A stretch of DNA of 64,000 nucleotides from Fragilariopsis cylindrus CCMP1102 (GCA_900095095.1 FMBT01000378.1:123186-187185), one strand, 5' to 3'. Counted from the stretch's first letter, positions 1 to 11,149 are shown. Notes: generated by a model from the sequence alone, not told the origin. Program-made: numbers and translations.

Positions 1-558
1 AAAAATTGAAATAAAATCATTCGTGATTGGATTGCTTTCAGTCGTGCTTTTAGTCGTGCTTCCATTGTTCTTAGATCATGATGTCGCTCGTCACACGTGT
101 CCTTTACCCACTCATCGCTCGGTCCGCAAGAACAACCACATCTTCCAGATTTCATCAGTAAGATCTCTCTTTTCTTAGCTACTACGACACATCCTTGATC
201 CAGCACACACCGTAACAACAAGAACATGGAAGAACAGCAAGGAGCACTGGACACTTAAATGAATAGTTACTATACCGATATTGTGCCTATCAAGACAAAC
301 TCAGCAATTTCTCCGCTGACATCAAAGACTCGACTCATCTATGGTATGCAGTTGTTTACTAACAGTAGCTGATGATCGATCGAGTTTGAATAAATGAATC
401 AATCAATCAATCAATCAACATCAATCCATGACAGCAACATAACTAATCAGATTATCTTAACTTGATTGTATTCGGTCTATCCATATATCACATAAACCTC
501 TCATAAAATAATAAACTCAGCAACAACGAACAACGACCGACAACAACGAACAAACAAG
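1..558. other. 5' intergenic region
   Basis: No convincing ORF or RNA gene is visible. The stretch is AT-rich and contains a short AATC tetranucleotide run at about 396-418. The last ~150 bases, rich in CAACAACGAA-like motifs, are presumably promoter and 5' UTR of the downstream gene. This is inference only; no TATA element can be assigned confidently. Confidence 0.5.
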
Positions 559-1873
559 ATGACAATAAAACAAAACCAAACACAACAACAGCGTTCCACA
601 ATGATGATGATCATCGCTACCGTCGTGACGGTCTTATTCCCATCAATGTCGGTGGCTTTCACTATCATTTCTCCTCCCTCATCGTTCTCTTCCTCGATTA
701 CTCATGCTATCAGTCGTCGTCATAGCAATAGTAATAATAATAATAATGATATCAAAAATTGCTATCTTCCTCAACAACAGCAGCAGCAGCATTGTCTTCA
801 GAATCTGGACTTATATTCTTCCTCAATTGATGATGATGATAATGATGATACTGAAACCACCGCCGTTCCTATTCTCGATGATGATGATGAAGAACAACAA
901 GTAGTAGAAGAGGTTGTTGGCGACGATGATGATAGTATGTCCTCATCAGTTCGAACACCATTAAAATTTATTGGATCCTATCCATGTCTGGGATTAAAAT
1001 TTCCAAACTTATCCACCGACTCACAACGAGAAAAGAATATCACCACCGGTATCGCATTGGATTTTGTCTTAGATACTGCCTCGAATATCAATACAATTCA
1101 AGGTCCAGTAGCACAACAATTACAATTAGAAAAATTAACTGATAAACGTGCATTACCCGGTGTTTCCAGTACTGGACCAATTGCGGGAGGTGATACATTC
1201 CTGCTGGGTGATTCTCAACTGGAAGAAGTTCTGTTATTTTCTTCATCACCAGCAGCAGCATTATCATCATCGTCATCGTTGATGGATAATACTGCTACTG
1301 ATACCGTCGATCATAATAAGGATGATGATCATGATGAAAAAAAAATCATAATACAAGAAAAAGAAGAACTACCATTCGAATTTATGCAACAATTAACAGC
1401 ATCAGTTTTACCTGGTATGGCAAATCCAGGATCAGCAGGGTTGTTAGGATTAGCATTCTTTTATTGTTTTGAGGGAGGAGTTGAATTTCGTTGGGGACTA
1501 GATACTCAACCTCAACAACAACAACAACAAGTACAGGAACAACAACAACAACAACAGAAAGAAGGAGTACAAGAACCAAAATTAGTCGATGGGATGGTAG
1601 TTCAACAACAAGGTTCATCATCAGAGTCATCATCACAATCGTCTATTACATTTCATGGTGATGAAAATGAGAAAGAATTTCTACGTACATTGTCGAGATT
1701 GACACGTGTGAAAATTGCACCAATTCCATTAACACAAGTACCTACCGTACGGATGAAAATTAATAATGTCGAAATGGTAGCATTATTAGATACAGGTTCA
1801 CCTGTCACAGTATTAAATGAACGTGCTGCAAAAGCTGCAGGAATACAAACAACCAAAAAAGGGAATGATGATG

Positions 1874-1904
<31 letters not shown>

Positions 1905-2283
1905 AGATAAGAATAAGAACAATAGTTGGAATCCATTTGCATCAGTTGTTGATAAATTCAAAGAAGCTCAAGCAACAGCAGAAGCAGCATCAAAAGGTGA
2001 TGTTCTCATGATTGGTGGTATTGATGGTCAACCAACAAATTTATATCGTTCCATCAATGATGGTATTAGTATTTCATTGGTTGCAGATGATAACGACGAT
2101 GACATTTCATTCGGTGGCGGTAGTAGTAGTAAAAATACTGTGTATGTTGGTAACATACCAGGATTAGCAGCATTGAATGGAATTGGCGTTGATTCACCAC
2201 CCGCTGTTGTTTTGGGATTAGATATATTACGAAAAAGACCAAGTATGCTTCTTCGTGCACGCAACAACGAAGTATATTTCTAA
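559..2283 (+). CDS. Retropepsin-like aspartic protease domain protein, probably secreted or organelle-targeted
   Basis: This 574-aa ORF opens with a hydrophobic segment (about residues 15-34) ending in SVAF, which looks like a signal peptide or the ER-signal part of a plastid-targeting presequence. Two aspartic-protease-like half sites follow. One is LDTAS near residue 171, preceded by a hydrophobic strand. The other is LDTGSPVTVLN near residue 410, the canonical DTGS active-site motif followed by a hydrophobic stretch. The C-terminal segment VVLGLDILRKRPSMLL fits the conserved 'GxDxL' strand of retropepsin-like folds. Gln, Asp and Asn homopolymers separate the domains, as is common in this window. 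The first half site has Ala where Gly is usual, so activity there is uncertain. The substrate is unknown. No retroelement genes adjoin it, so it looks like a host gene rather than a retroviral-type protease. The ATG at 559 is chosen because it begins directly before the hydrophobic leader. Confidence 0.72.
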
Positions 2284-2739
2284 ATGTAGAGATAAATAAA
2301 TAAATCTCTCTTAACTTGTAACCATAACTTAATAAGCAGTACAGTAGTGTAGGGTTATCAAGACAGGATAATATCAGTAGGTCTCCACTTTGAAATGTTG
2401 ATGTAAAGTTTGTGTTTATGGTGAAAGATTGAGATAGATTATCCATAATATTACCAACCACGTATCGCCTTTTGAAAACCATATGCATGGGGCAGTTTGT
2501 CTCTTGTGGTGCTACACTAACAACCAGCCATGTGTAACCAAATTGTTGAAGAAGATTAAGTGCTTGTTCAGGTGATTTTTTTTAGGATCAATTGGGAATT
2601 CCAAGACCATTGTGATTGAGCAGGCACACTTTGATATGTATCAATTTTTCCAAATGCTGTTCTACAAATGTTTGTTACTGAATTGAACTACTTTTACCTG
2701 AGTTGACCACCCATTTTAACAATCACACAACATAACTCT

Positions 2740-2811
2740 AGATCAACCTACTGGATGGAGAGCAGTTATATTCCTTAGACTCATAAGCCTACTGGTGTCT
2801 CACAATGTAGG

Positions 2812-2846
<35 letters not shown>

Positions 2847-3780
2847 CACACAACATTCAAAAAGGTGAATCATCCCAAAATATGTGGATGAGGTGCACCA
2901 TATATATCAAAGGGGACTTACTCTTGGTGCTTTGTGTTGATGATCCAGCTTAGGTGTGCACAAAAGTGGAAAACCCTGTTTTGGGGCCTAAATGGCCCAT
3001 TTTGAGTTTAATGTGGCCCTATACCTTCATAACCTCCATAGAAACCTAAGCATTATGTGGACCTTATGGGTATAGGTAATATGGTGAGCTCCATATAATT
3101 TCTTTGGTGTACTAAGTCCATATTGATGGTGCATCAAGTCCTTGATTAAACACAGTTTTGTTATTTTGGGGATTTCAGTGTGCTTTAATTTTTGGGTTTT
3201 GTCCCATGACACCCCAAAACATGCATGGCTTTCTAAAACAATGGTATTATCCAATCCTTCTACAATTAAGATGGATCCATAGCTATTTTATCTGTGATCA
3301 GCACACCTGGTATGGGTGCTAGTATTTTTGCAATGTGCGTATTTTTGGCCAATTTATGTCTATTCTATTGTTCCCCGCCCCATCACACCACCAATATGGC
3401 AAATGTTCCAAGTACTTTTGATGTATATTATTATCATATGCATGTATGGAAGGTATCTGGTTGTTCAAATCATTGCCCAACTGCTTCCTAGCCTATTTCT
3501 AAATGCTACTTTTTGGCTGGGAAATATGACATGTTGGCCAATATGCAATGTTTGTGTTCTGGAGGCAAGCATATGGTATTTAAGAAGGATCGTGACCCAA
3601 AAATCATGTTGTTCTTTGTGTGCCTGCCATAAAAGCAAAATGAATTGTATTCCGCATCCACAGGAAAAGAAAAGTTGTTGGAGGCACACACAATATTCTA
3701 GCACACTATGCGGATGCTAGTGCACCCAACCCAGCTAGTGTTGTCCTCTGCAATCCTTTCAAATGAGATATGCTCTAGTA
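2740..3780 (+). repeat. Dispersed repeat, copy 1 (longer form)
   Basis: Sequence from about 2740 to 3090 is near-identical to 50760-51100. Shared blocks include the 'ctcataagcctactgg' start, the 'cttggtgctttgtgttgatg' block and the 'cttcataacctccatagaaa' block. Homology resumes at about 3715-3780 (ctgtcctctgcaa-type block), matching 51130-51180. Copy 2 lacks roughly 600 bp of the internal sequence found here, which suggests an internal deletion derivative or an insertion in this copy. No right inverted end was found for copy 1. Confidence 0.8.
2813..2844 (+). repeat. (CA)n microsatellite
   Basis: An uninterrupted run of about 16 CA units lies inside dispersed repeat copy 1. The second copy at 50812 has only a few units at the same place, so the run expanded within the repeat family. 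Confidence 0.95.
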
Positions 3781-5306
3781 AAGAGAAGGTACACGTATTA
3801 TGTGGGATTCTCTAAATACAAATACGACTGGCGCAAATAAAAATGACTAGTTCCACGCAGAGATTTACCTAGCGCAAAAATTGGAAAGAATGATGACTGT
3901 TTGAGGGATGTAACACAGCAAAGTGGTACTAGTGGAGAGTGCACCAGTTAAAATGTCTCCCAGTTGCTTGTGTATGGCCTATGCAGATAGTGCATACACA
4001 AACTGCCATCCCTAAATATAATATTGCCCTAAACAGTACTAGGGACAGAAATTGTGCTCAATAAAAATAAAGAATTATTGTAAGGAACTAGAAAACACAA
4101 ACAAGCAAACAAGCAAACAAGAACACACTAATTATTTAGTCTATCAAAACATCTTCATTAATAATAACAATACATACCATGCATACCATAAGTTGTTCTT
4201 TTGTATGAAATAATAATACTAGCAGCTAGGAAAATGCTAGTACTTAAAGTCACTGTAGAACTTGTACACCATCACACTGCAAAAAGCTGTAAATTTGAAA
4301 TGCGACTGAACAAGGAGAGATATAAATAATGGAAGCAAGCTTGAAATAGTCTATAGACTTATGGTAGCTGAGAAAGGAAGAATTCCTTGAAAGACAGCGG
4401 AACAACATAAAAAGAGACGGGAAACAAGACTAGGAGTAGAGGTGAGGAAAGTGGACACAAGAAACAACAAGCATTGCTCAAGTGGTACTTTTCCTTCTAA
4501 GTCAATGTATAAGATTATATAGAGCAGTTGACCGTGCAGATGAGCATCATAAATCACGTAAGCAATCATCAAATATCATGTACTGTGTAGTATGTGTGGA
4601 AGTAGTAACATCAAGAAGGTATTATAACAGATAGATTATTATAAGCAGCACAAATGTTACTGAGTGATGGAGGAAGAGAGAAATGTGGCACAGACATATC
4701 ATTGTTAGTTGGATTTCTAACACTTCATCAGGACACAACATTAAACAAAACATATCTCCGTGGTGCCTCTAATGAGGCACTAGGCCTACTTGTGTACAGT
4801 ATGTGACATATTGGATCATTGTTGGAAGGATTTAAATCACCATTAATAGTATACACATGTGTGTTGTAGCAGCGATCATTGCCCTCTGCTCTCTCCCTTT
4901 AATCAACCCTCACATATTAACTCACCCTGGAAATGGATACTACCTAGCTAGGCAGGAAAGAATTTGCAAGCTGGGGTCTGTCTTTGAATTGGTCTATTAC
5001 TGTAGATCATCTCATTGCTGAATCAAGTGAATATAGTAAAACAATTATTCTTTCCCATCTTGCCTTCATCATAAATGAAAGAGCGAAAAGGCCCCATATT
5101 TGACTGAATTATACAGACATATCAGTGGAAATTTGACTTGAAGTTCATACCGACAAAATAAAAAGCACGATTAAAAAACACAACATACCGTAAAAACGAT
5201 AGCATTACAATTATTTTTTATCAATGACTTCCTCATAAAATTAGACAAGAAGTAACACAAAAGGCAAGAATTAACTGAAACCAAACTGCAGCGACGATAC
5301 TGTACG

Positions 5307-5837
5307 ATGACAACAAAAATGACCAAGCTTACTACTTCTACTACTACTACTACTACTACTACTAGTAGTAGTAGTACTAACAAGAAGGAACAAGCGGAAC
5401 AGCTCAAGATTGTTGTATGTTGCAGAGGGCTAGGTTATATGGATGGCACCCAAAAAGTGTTTGCTTTTTATCCTTGTAACGGTCCTTCATTCAAGATTTG
5501 TAAATATTCTGAAAATAATTGTACTAGTAACAGTTGCATTGCTCACTTCTCTTTTTCTGTGGAACTTCGTGGTCCTCCCGTAACGAAAGATCAGAAATCG
5601 ATTTTCCTTGTATTTTATCATGCTTGGAATGACGGTGATGAATTTAGTTACTGTGGACGTAGCGATCCAGTATGTGGTTGTTACACAACAAGAGAAGCAG
5701 CCCTTACCGCTCTTGAGCTTCCGTTAGGTGTATTGCTATTGTTACCTGATCGTGATACAGACGTTCATAGCACTGTCGAACCACCAGTCGCAGATGGTGA
5801 ATTGTATTGTCGTGAATATCCCGTCACCGGTTGGTAG
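5307..5837 (+). CDS. Hypothetical Cys-rich protein, 176 aa
   Basis: I do not recognise this protein. After a Thr/Ser-rich leader encoded by an ACT/AGT trinucleotide run, residues about 35-170 form a compact segment with around ten cysteines (VVCCRGLGY, CKYSENNCTSNSC, CGRSDPVCGCY) and several aromatic strands. It ends REYPVTGW. The Cys content and beta-like pattern could mean a small disulfide- or metal-stabilised domain, but no signal peptide is evident. The Thr run makes the true start uncertain; a start after the repeat is also possible. The next gene downstream, on the minus strand, is convergent. Confidence 0.5.
   Translation: MTTKMTKLTTSTTTTTTTTSSSSTNKKEQAEQLKIVVCCRGLGYMDGTQKVFAFYPCNGPSFKICKYSENNCTSNSCIAHFSFSVELRGPPVTKDQKSIFLVFYHAWNDGDEFSYCGRSDPVCGCYTTREAALTALELPLGVLLLLPDRDTDVHSTVEPPVADGELYCREYPVTGW
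5331..5376 (+). repeat. (TAC)n/(TAG)n palindromic trinucleotide run
   Basis: A run of ACT units switches to AGT units, making a near-palindrome that could fold as a hairpin. In the overlapping ORF it encodes the Thr and Ser tracts. Confidence 0.85.
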
Positions 5838-6417
5838 TAAAAAAATAAGGGCAACAAAAATAAATAAAATCGACCCGACCGACGTTGATATACTATGTCT
5901 GCATCGCTCGGTGTGTGTCTGCAACGAATAGTGTTGGAGCGGACGAAAGGGAGGACTACTAATGGAAAAGTACTGTTCAATTTTTATAACACGTATATAA
6001 CATCAAAGACTGACGTCAATAATGATACTAGTAAGTATTTTAAATGATTAGGAATTTTATCTTATAATATCACCACTACTATTTTTTTTTCGATGACTAC
6101 TTATTATCATTTGTTCTTCTATAGTTGTGTAGGTGCATTGCCAACGGACTGACGATGAGTTGCTATTATTTGTGTACGAGCGCTATGTAATCAAAAAATG
6201 AGAAATGGATTAAAGTGATATCATTTACATGAGAACTAGAAAGTATGAAGTTTGGGTGTATATCAAATGTGAGGTGCTAACCATATCAGCATTCATCATC
6301 ATCATCCTTCGTTCGTTCGTTCGTTTCTTCTTGTTTCGCATTTTCCCGAGGTAGCAGTTCATTCTTCGGTCTTTCTTTTTTTTTGCTTTCTATTTATAGG
6401 AGGTCGTCGAGACAGTA
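5838..6417. other. Convergent intergenic region
   Basis: This lies between the 3' ends of the Cys-rich ORF (plus) and the MATH-BTB gene (minus). It is AT-rich with short T and TTCG runs. I see no gene, and it presumably carries both 3' UTRs. Confidence 0.5.
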
Positions 6418-7725
6418 TCATATGTAGTAACTTTTCCAAAGCTCTACTAGATAATCTCTAGTACCATCAACGTTTTCACCAACTTCTTGAAGACGCTCTC
6501 GAAGAGATGTTACATCAAAGTTGTCTACATCTTCTATTGTACCATTACCATCATCAACGGAGAAATACTTTTTACGGCTGGACGTTGCATAGACCAATAG
6601 TTCAACGAGCAAATCATTTGATTCTTTCAGTTTCGTCCAATCGTCTTGGGATGATTCCATTACATCCTTTGAATTGCAAGCATACATGTTCATAGTAGCT
6701 TCCTTTAATAGTGCACATGAATGTGAATCGGCAAGCAATAACAATCCAGCAACCGTGGATGGAACAAGAAAGTTTTCAATTAAAATTGATTCCATGTATA
6801 ATTTTAAATCTGTACAACCAAATCGATCCGCTGTCAGAAGGATCGACTTGACTTTTTCTTCGTTGATGTTGTTATCGTCGTCGTCTTTATCTCTTTCCAA
6901 CGTGGGTACTTCATCCGTATAAATGAATTTCAAAAGTGATTCAAATACAAACTCATCGACATCCGGCAGATTAATTTGTATAGCAACCCTTTCATCATTG
7001 TTGTTTCTGCTGCCTTCGTCGTCGGCGGAAGATGATTGTTCTTCTGTAAGAATCAAATCGTATAACGATCTTGCACGTAATGATAAAATACATTTATGAC
7101 CAACGAATTCTTTTCCCCCATTACCAACAATAAATAAAACGTCAGAAGTTTTGGTCGAATCGTAGAGCTGAGTACCAATAATGTTATCACAATAATTCAA
7201 TTGAGGGAACCAAACGGATTTCTTTTCTGTAGCGACCTCTAATTCTACTGTAATTGTCAATGTACCTGCATCATTACAATCATTTTTAATAATTTTTTCT
7301 CGTTTGGAGAAGTTACTCCATCCCCTAGTCCAGTCTTTGCTATATTCAGATTTTGAATTTTTTTTGCTTGTAGATTTTGTCTGAAACGTTGCTTTCGCAA
7401 GTACTGGATCAGTTTCAGTATTTTCATCAGCATAGTTCAAATAAATTGATACGTACTCGGCATCGGTATCTGATTTCTTATAACCCCGAGGATAAATCAT
7501 TAGCTCCCAGAGATGACCGTGGGCTTTGATGGCACCCGTTTGGATTTCTTCACCTCTCTTTTCTTGTAGATTTGCAAAATCATGGATTTGAAATTGCATA
7601 ATTTCTTTGTTTCCCAAAAATTCTTTCGGTAGATTTCCGTACGAAGTAGAGCCAGCTACCTTCATTCTCTTCATTGGTCTCCCTCCTTGACTACTACTAC
7701 TACTACTAGCCGAAGATTCTGCCAT
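6418..7725 (-). CDS. MATH-BTB domain protein (predicted CUL3 substrate adaptor)
   Basis: This 435-aa protein has a Ser-rich N-terminus with a short basic patch (RPMKRMK). A MATH-like beta-sandwich follows at about residues 43-175 (FQIHDFANLQEK, HGHLWELMIYPRGYK, YVSIYLNYADE). A BTB/POZ domain lies at about 190-300 (TSDVLFIVGNGGKEFVGHK, ILSLRARSLYDLIL, FVFESLLKFIYTDEVP). A BACK-like helical region at about 305-380 carries ADRFGCTDLKLYMES and LLLADSHSCALLKEATM. In the MATH-BTB family the MATH domain binds substrates and the BTB binds cullin-3 for ubiquitylation; that role is inferred. The BTB is interrupted by an acidic Asn/Asp loop, a common diatom insertion. The gene is divergent from the gamma-glutamylcyclotransferase-like gene, with about 385 bp between start codons. 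Confidence 0.85.
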   Translation of the reverse strand: MAESSASSSSSSQGGRPMKRMKVAGSTSYGNLPKEFLGNKEIMQFQIHDFANLQEKRGEEIQTGAIKAHGHLWELMIYPRGYKKSDTDAEYVSIYLNYADENTETDPVLAKATFQTKSTSKKNSKSEYSKDWTRGWSNFSKREKIIKNDCNDAGTLTITVELEVATEKKSVWFPQLNYCDNIIGTQLYDSTKTSDVLFIVGNGGKEFVGHKCILSLRARSLYDLILTEEQSSSADDEGSRNNNDERVAIQINLPDVDEFVFESLLKFIYTDEVPTLERDKDDDDNNINEEKVKSILLTADRFGCTDLKLYMESILIENFLVPSTVAGLLLLADSHSCALLKEATMNMYACNSKDVMESSQDDWTKLKESNDLLVELLVYATSSRKKYFSVDDGNGTIEDVDNFDVTSLRERLQEVGENVDGTRDYLVELWKSYYI

Positions 7726-8110
7726 ATTTACTTGCTGTCCTTTTGTCTTTGTACTACTTGGCCTTTCGTTGTGGGTCGTCGTCGTCGTCGTCGTCTCTTT
7801 GAACCTTTGCTTTATAGAGTGTTGTCTTTTGTGTCTTTCAACGGGAATGATGTAAAGTCGCTGTTATTGTGAGGATACGGTATGTTGCATTTGCCTTTTT
7901 GTTGTATCGTCAAATAAAAATCACATATTTTTTTTAGTGTCACTCCTGCATACCCGCGCGCGCAGCACACTTTCTTTCTAAGTACTGTACACAACGTGAA
8001 GTTAAGTTAGTACGGTAGGATCATGGAAAATGAATGCTCAGTCTGTCCGTCATCAAGAAACAATTTAGTTCAAGCTTAAAGCGGGAACTGATTCCGTATT
8101 ACGTATTACT
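7726..8110. promoter_or_regulatory. Putative bidirectional promoter region
   Basis: This interval separates the divergent MATH-BTB (minus) and gamma-glutamylcyclotransferase-like (plus) start codons, so it must hold both 5' flanks. A GTC trinucleotide run lies at about 7777-7796. No specific transcription-factor site is assigned. Confidence 0.4.
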
Positions 8111-9010
8111 TTGGATACAAATACAATCAGATTAATAGGCTGTACGCTGTACAAGAACAAAAAAACAAACATACAAACAACAACAACAACAACGGCGATA
8201 ATGATGACGACAACGCCGCCTCCGCCTGTAGTAACAATAACAACACCAGTAACAGTAACGATACTTGGATTAGGATCATTACTTAGTGAACGATCCTCTC
8301 GTACCACATTTCCTGCCTTAACTAATTTTCGTCTTGGTCGTGTCTCTAATAAATATCGACGTGTATTTAGTCATCCAGCATCCATTTTCTTTCAACGTGG
8401 TCTTGTTGCAAATATAGAAACAAAAGAATTTTCATCCTTATCTGCAGAAGAAATAATTCAATCTGAAGAATCCGAATTTGAATCCGAATCCGAAGGCGAA
8501 GGATCCGCATCATCGTTATATCGTGGAGGATTTATTTGTTCCGTCTTTGAAGTACCACGAGAAGAAATATTTTTGAATGAAGTCGACGAAGAAGAAGAAA
8601 TAGAAGAGGATAGTGATGGAAATAAACCAAAACCGACTGGTGAATTTCTGGAACGAGAAGAAGAATTTGATATTGTTCAGGTTGAATTTGTTGAACTTAA
8701 TAACAACAACGCAGGGGCAGATGATAATGATAATAATGGCAGCAGCAGCAGCACAACAAATACAGCAGTCACAAACACAAACACAACTGGGGTATTATGT
8801 ACAAGATTTACAGATGAAGGTTATATCAAGCGATGGGGAATGGAACGTTTCAATAAACATTATATTCAATATGGTATTCATACAATATGGGGATATAGCA
8901 AAGAGTCAGGAATACGTCCATGTCGTGTTTATTTACGACATTGTTATTTAGCTGCAAAATCAATGGGTCCACTACTTCCTCCGTGCACCGGAGAGTGTCC
9001 ACGGGGTTAA
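8111..9010 (+). CDS. Gamma-glutamylcyclotransferase-like protein, 3' end displaced by an inserted element
   Basis: From about residue 48 the ORF shows ILGLGSLLSERSSRTTFP, then a block with RRVFSHPASIFF and a later strand block FICSVFEVPREEI. This is the pattern of the gamma-glutamylcyclotransferase/AIG2-like fold, whose first strand is normally Y/FGSLL. An acidic insert follows FLNEVD, then a conserved tail region (IKRWGMERFNKHYIQYG, CRVYLRHCYLAAKSMGP). The last ~12 codons (from 8975) are not gene sequence. They are read from the left inverted repeat of the element at 8975-10664 and end at a stop inside it. The displaced C-terminus is at 10667-10816 in the matching frame. The enzyme class releases 5-oxoproline from gamma-glutamyl peptides; the actual substrate here is unknown. 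The true start may be nearer 8201, since the first ~30 residues are low-complexity. Confidence 0.7.
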   Translation: MDTNTIRLIGCTLYKNKKTNIQTTTTTTAIMMTTTPPPPVVTITTPVTVTILGLGSLLSERSSRTTFPALTNFRLGRVSNKYRRVFSHPASIFFQRGLVANIETKEFSSLSAEEIIQSEESEFESESEGEGSASSLYRGGFICSVFEVPREEIFLNEVDEEEEIEEDSDGNKPKPTGEFLEREEEFDIVQVEFVELNNNNAGADDNDNNGSSSSTTNTAVTNTNTTGVLCTRFTDEGYIKRWGMERFNKHYIQYGIHTIWGYSKESGIRPCRVYLRHCYLAAKSMGPLLPPCTGECPRG

Positions 9011-10664
9011 GCGCCATAATATCTTAACGCGCTTAATAACACGGTAAAACCTTAAAATATTAAGATATAGGGTTAAAGTAACACCTTTTAACCCCAATAA
9101 GAAACAACAAACACAAAGATAATGATGGAACGATACTCAGTACAACAAGATAAATCAAAATAACTATCATTACGATTGAATCATATATGCTATATTTATG
9201 TTAATAAGTACTACTGTATGTGCTTATTATCAATGAATCGCTTCTTTATGTACTGGACTTGTTGCTTGTTGCTTGTTGCTTGTTGTTGTTGTTGTTGTTG
9301 GCAAGTACAGTACGTACAGTATCGGTCGGATCGGATCGTTTGTTCACCCATTGCTCCCCATAGATATAGATCGCAATATAGATCGGATTATCAGACTGTA
9401 ATATAGATCGGATCGGATCCGTTCGTTCGTTCATTCACCCATTCCTCACAGTAATATAGATCGTAATATGATATTGATTGGATCCGTCCGTTGATTCACC
9501 CATTGTTGATTCATCCATCCTCCCCATAATATAGATTGTATCAAACGAATCGGATCAGATCGGATCGATCATTGATTCACCTATTCCTCCCCGTAATATA
9601 GATCGTATCGAACGGATTGGATCCGATCCGTTTGATCGTTGATTCCACCATTCCTCCGTAATATAGATCATAGATCGGATCCGTTTGTTCCTCCACGTAA
9701 TATATTAGATCATCGTGTATATTGTTGTGTTTGTATATTGTGTGTATTGTTGTGTTGTTATATTGTAGTTATATCAATCCAATTCCAAGTACCATGCCTG
9801 GAATCGTTCATCTTCTTCCCAGATCTGATCAAATGCATCATCAATACCACCTTTAAGATGCTGCTCCTCTACCAAATTCAATACAACGACGACCACTTCG
9901 AGTAATACTACCACCACCACCACCACCTCATACATCAAATGATTGAGCATGTAATCTTTCGTCATCAATGAAAGGAGAGGAATCGATAATACCAATTGAA
10001 TTTTCGATGTAATCAATATCAACTTTTCTTTCTTCTGAATGGACTGCTGTAACGAATCCTATGCCTCCTTGGCTAACAGAACAAGGATTGCCTCTAACAC
10101 ATGCTCCAATAGAGAATATATCTTTATCAATAGGAGGAGGAGGCTTTATATTGGGGCGCCGAATCATGGTGCTGTGCTGTTGTTTCAGTCATGAAAGAAG
10201 CAACACCTTTTTATTTTTTTCTTGGTCAAAAAATGGAGTTAGAAGCTCCCGCTTCGTGTCATATCTTGTGCATTGAATATCGAAGAGAGTACACAAAATT
10301 CGTTTTTGATTAGAGCAATACCAGATTTGATATTGTTGATTTGATGAAATTTTCGGCTGATCTGATGTCAACAGTCCCAATTTGATAAGAAATGATATTT
10401 TGGCTTCAAAAAGATGACTTTTAACCGTAAAAAGAAAAGCCATAGTAGTATTTGAGTTGCTTGTTCGAATGAGCATGCTTTTGTTTCTATTCATTCATTG
10501 GAAGTGGTCTGAAATGGAGCACCATGGTCAAATCCATTAGGACGTAATTAAAAAATAATAATGAAATAGATGGAAAAAGAAAAAACACCCCTCTCCGTGC
10601 TTTTGCGCACGTTAAGATATTATCGCGCTTAATCGCGTGGACACTCTCCGTTGCACGGAGGAAG
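8975..10664 (+). mobile_element. TIR transposon (Tc1/mariner-Stowaway style), 1690 bp, TA target duplication
   Basis: Left end 8975-9031 and right end 10608-10664 are inverted copies of about 57 bp with roughly 5 mismatches, both starting CTTCCTCCGTGCA. They are flanked by TA at 8973-8974 and TA at 10665-10666. The CTYCCTCCGT end and the TA duplication are the hallmarks of Stowaway/Tc1-mariner elements. No intact transposase is seen. On the minus strand at about 9774-10167, two short overlapping frames (with blocks GACVRGNPCSVSQGGIGFV and FDQIWEEDERFQAWYLEL) look like a decayed coding remnant of unknown origin. The centre carries a degenerate minisatellite. The element is therefore probably non-autonomous. 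Confidence 0.88.
9350..9712 (+). repeat. Degenerate minisatellite inside the TIR element
   Basis: About six irregular copies of a unit of roughly 50-75 bp occur. Each contains GTAATATAGATCG, a GGATCSGATCCG block and a TTGATTCACCCATTCCTCC block. The units vary in length and sequence, which suggests old amplification by slippage or replication within the transposon. Confidence 0.75.
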
Positions 10665-10666
10665 TA

Positions 10667-10816
10667 TGTTTGAAGTCATTTCTCGATGAAACATTTTTAT
10701 GTGATCGTACAACCACAATACGTCAATATTTAGAAAAAAATCAGAATGAGAATTATAATTTAATTATTCTAAATACAATCCCACCACCTGGATTTGAAGA
10801 ACGATATTCAGGCTAG
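10667..10816 (+). pseudogene. Displaced C-terminal 49 codons of the gamma-glutamylcyclotransferase-like gene
   Basis: Immediately after the right TA duplication the frame reads CLKSFLDETFLCDRTT, continues through NLIILNTIPPPGFEERYSG and stops at TAG 10814-10816. It joins the codon CTA at 8972-8974 in frame if the 1692 bp of element plus one TA are removed, giving a 337-aa product. There is no start codon of its own. Confidence 0.85.
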
Positions 10817-11149
10817 CTAAATTAAATTACGACGTACGTAAGCAATCAATCCATACTGTAGATGCTAGAAATAAATAAAACTAGACAAAGATTTGATTTG
10901 ATATGCATTAACTTTTTTACATTGAGTTTTATGACGCCCGTAAACGTCCTAGGTTACGTTATTTCCGTACGTAGGGTACTTTTTGTTTTCTTAAATTAGA
11001 TGTACGGTATATGTTCAAACTTTCCCTTTCTTTCTCTTGTTTCATGGTCTATCCACCTACCGTGAACGTGAACGTGTACAGTACATATACGCGTATAGTA
11101 CAGTACAGTACAGTACAGTACAGTCGATCTACTATACCTGAATATTTCT
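10817..11149. other. Convergent intergenic region with an AGTAC pentamer run
   Basis: This is 3' flank between the cyclotransferase-like gene (plus) and the CRAL-TRIO/DUF6824 gene (minus). A perfect AGTAC tandem run lies at about 11095-11123. No gene is seen. Confidence 0.6.

Larger units (their letters stand above)
2284..5306. other. Repeat-rich intergenic spacer
   Basis: No ORF here looks like a gene; short ORFs lack domains and overlap repeats. The spacer holds the 2740-3780 dispersed repeat with its CA microsatellite. The remainder (3780-5300) is AT-rich unique-looking sequence in which I see no gene or RNA. Confidence 0.5.

Noticed and set aside
3294-3720. ORFs of 65-134 aa within the 2.7-3.8 kb repeat
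   Set aside because: They overlap in several frames on both strands, lack domains and lie in dispersed repeat sequence.
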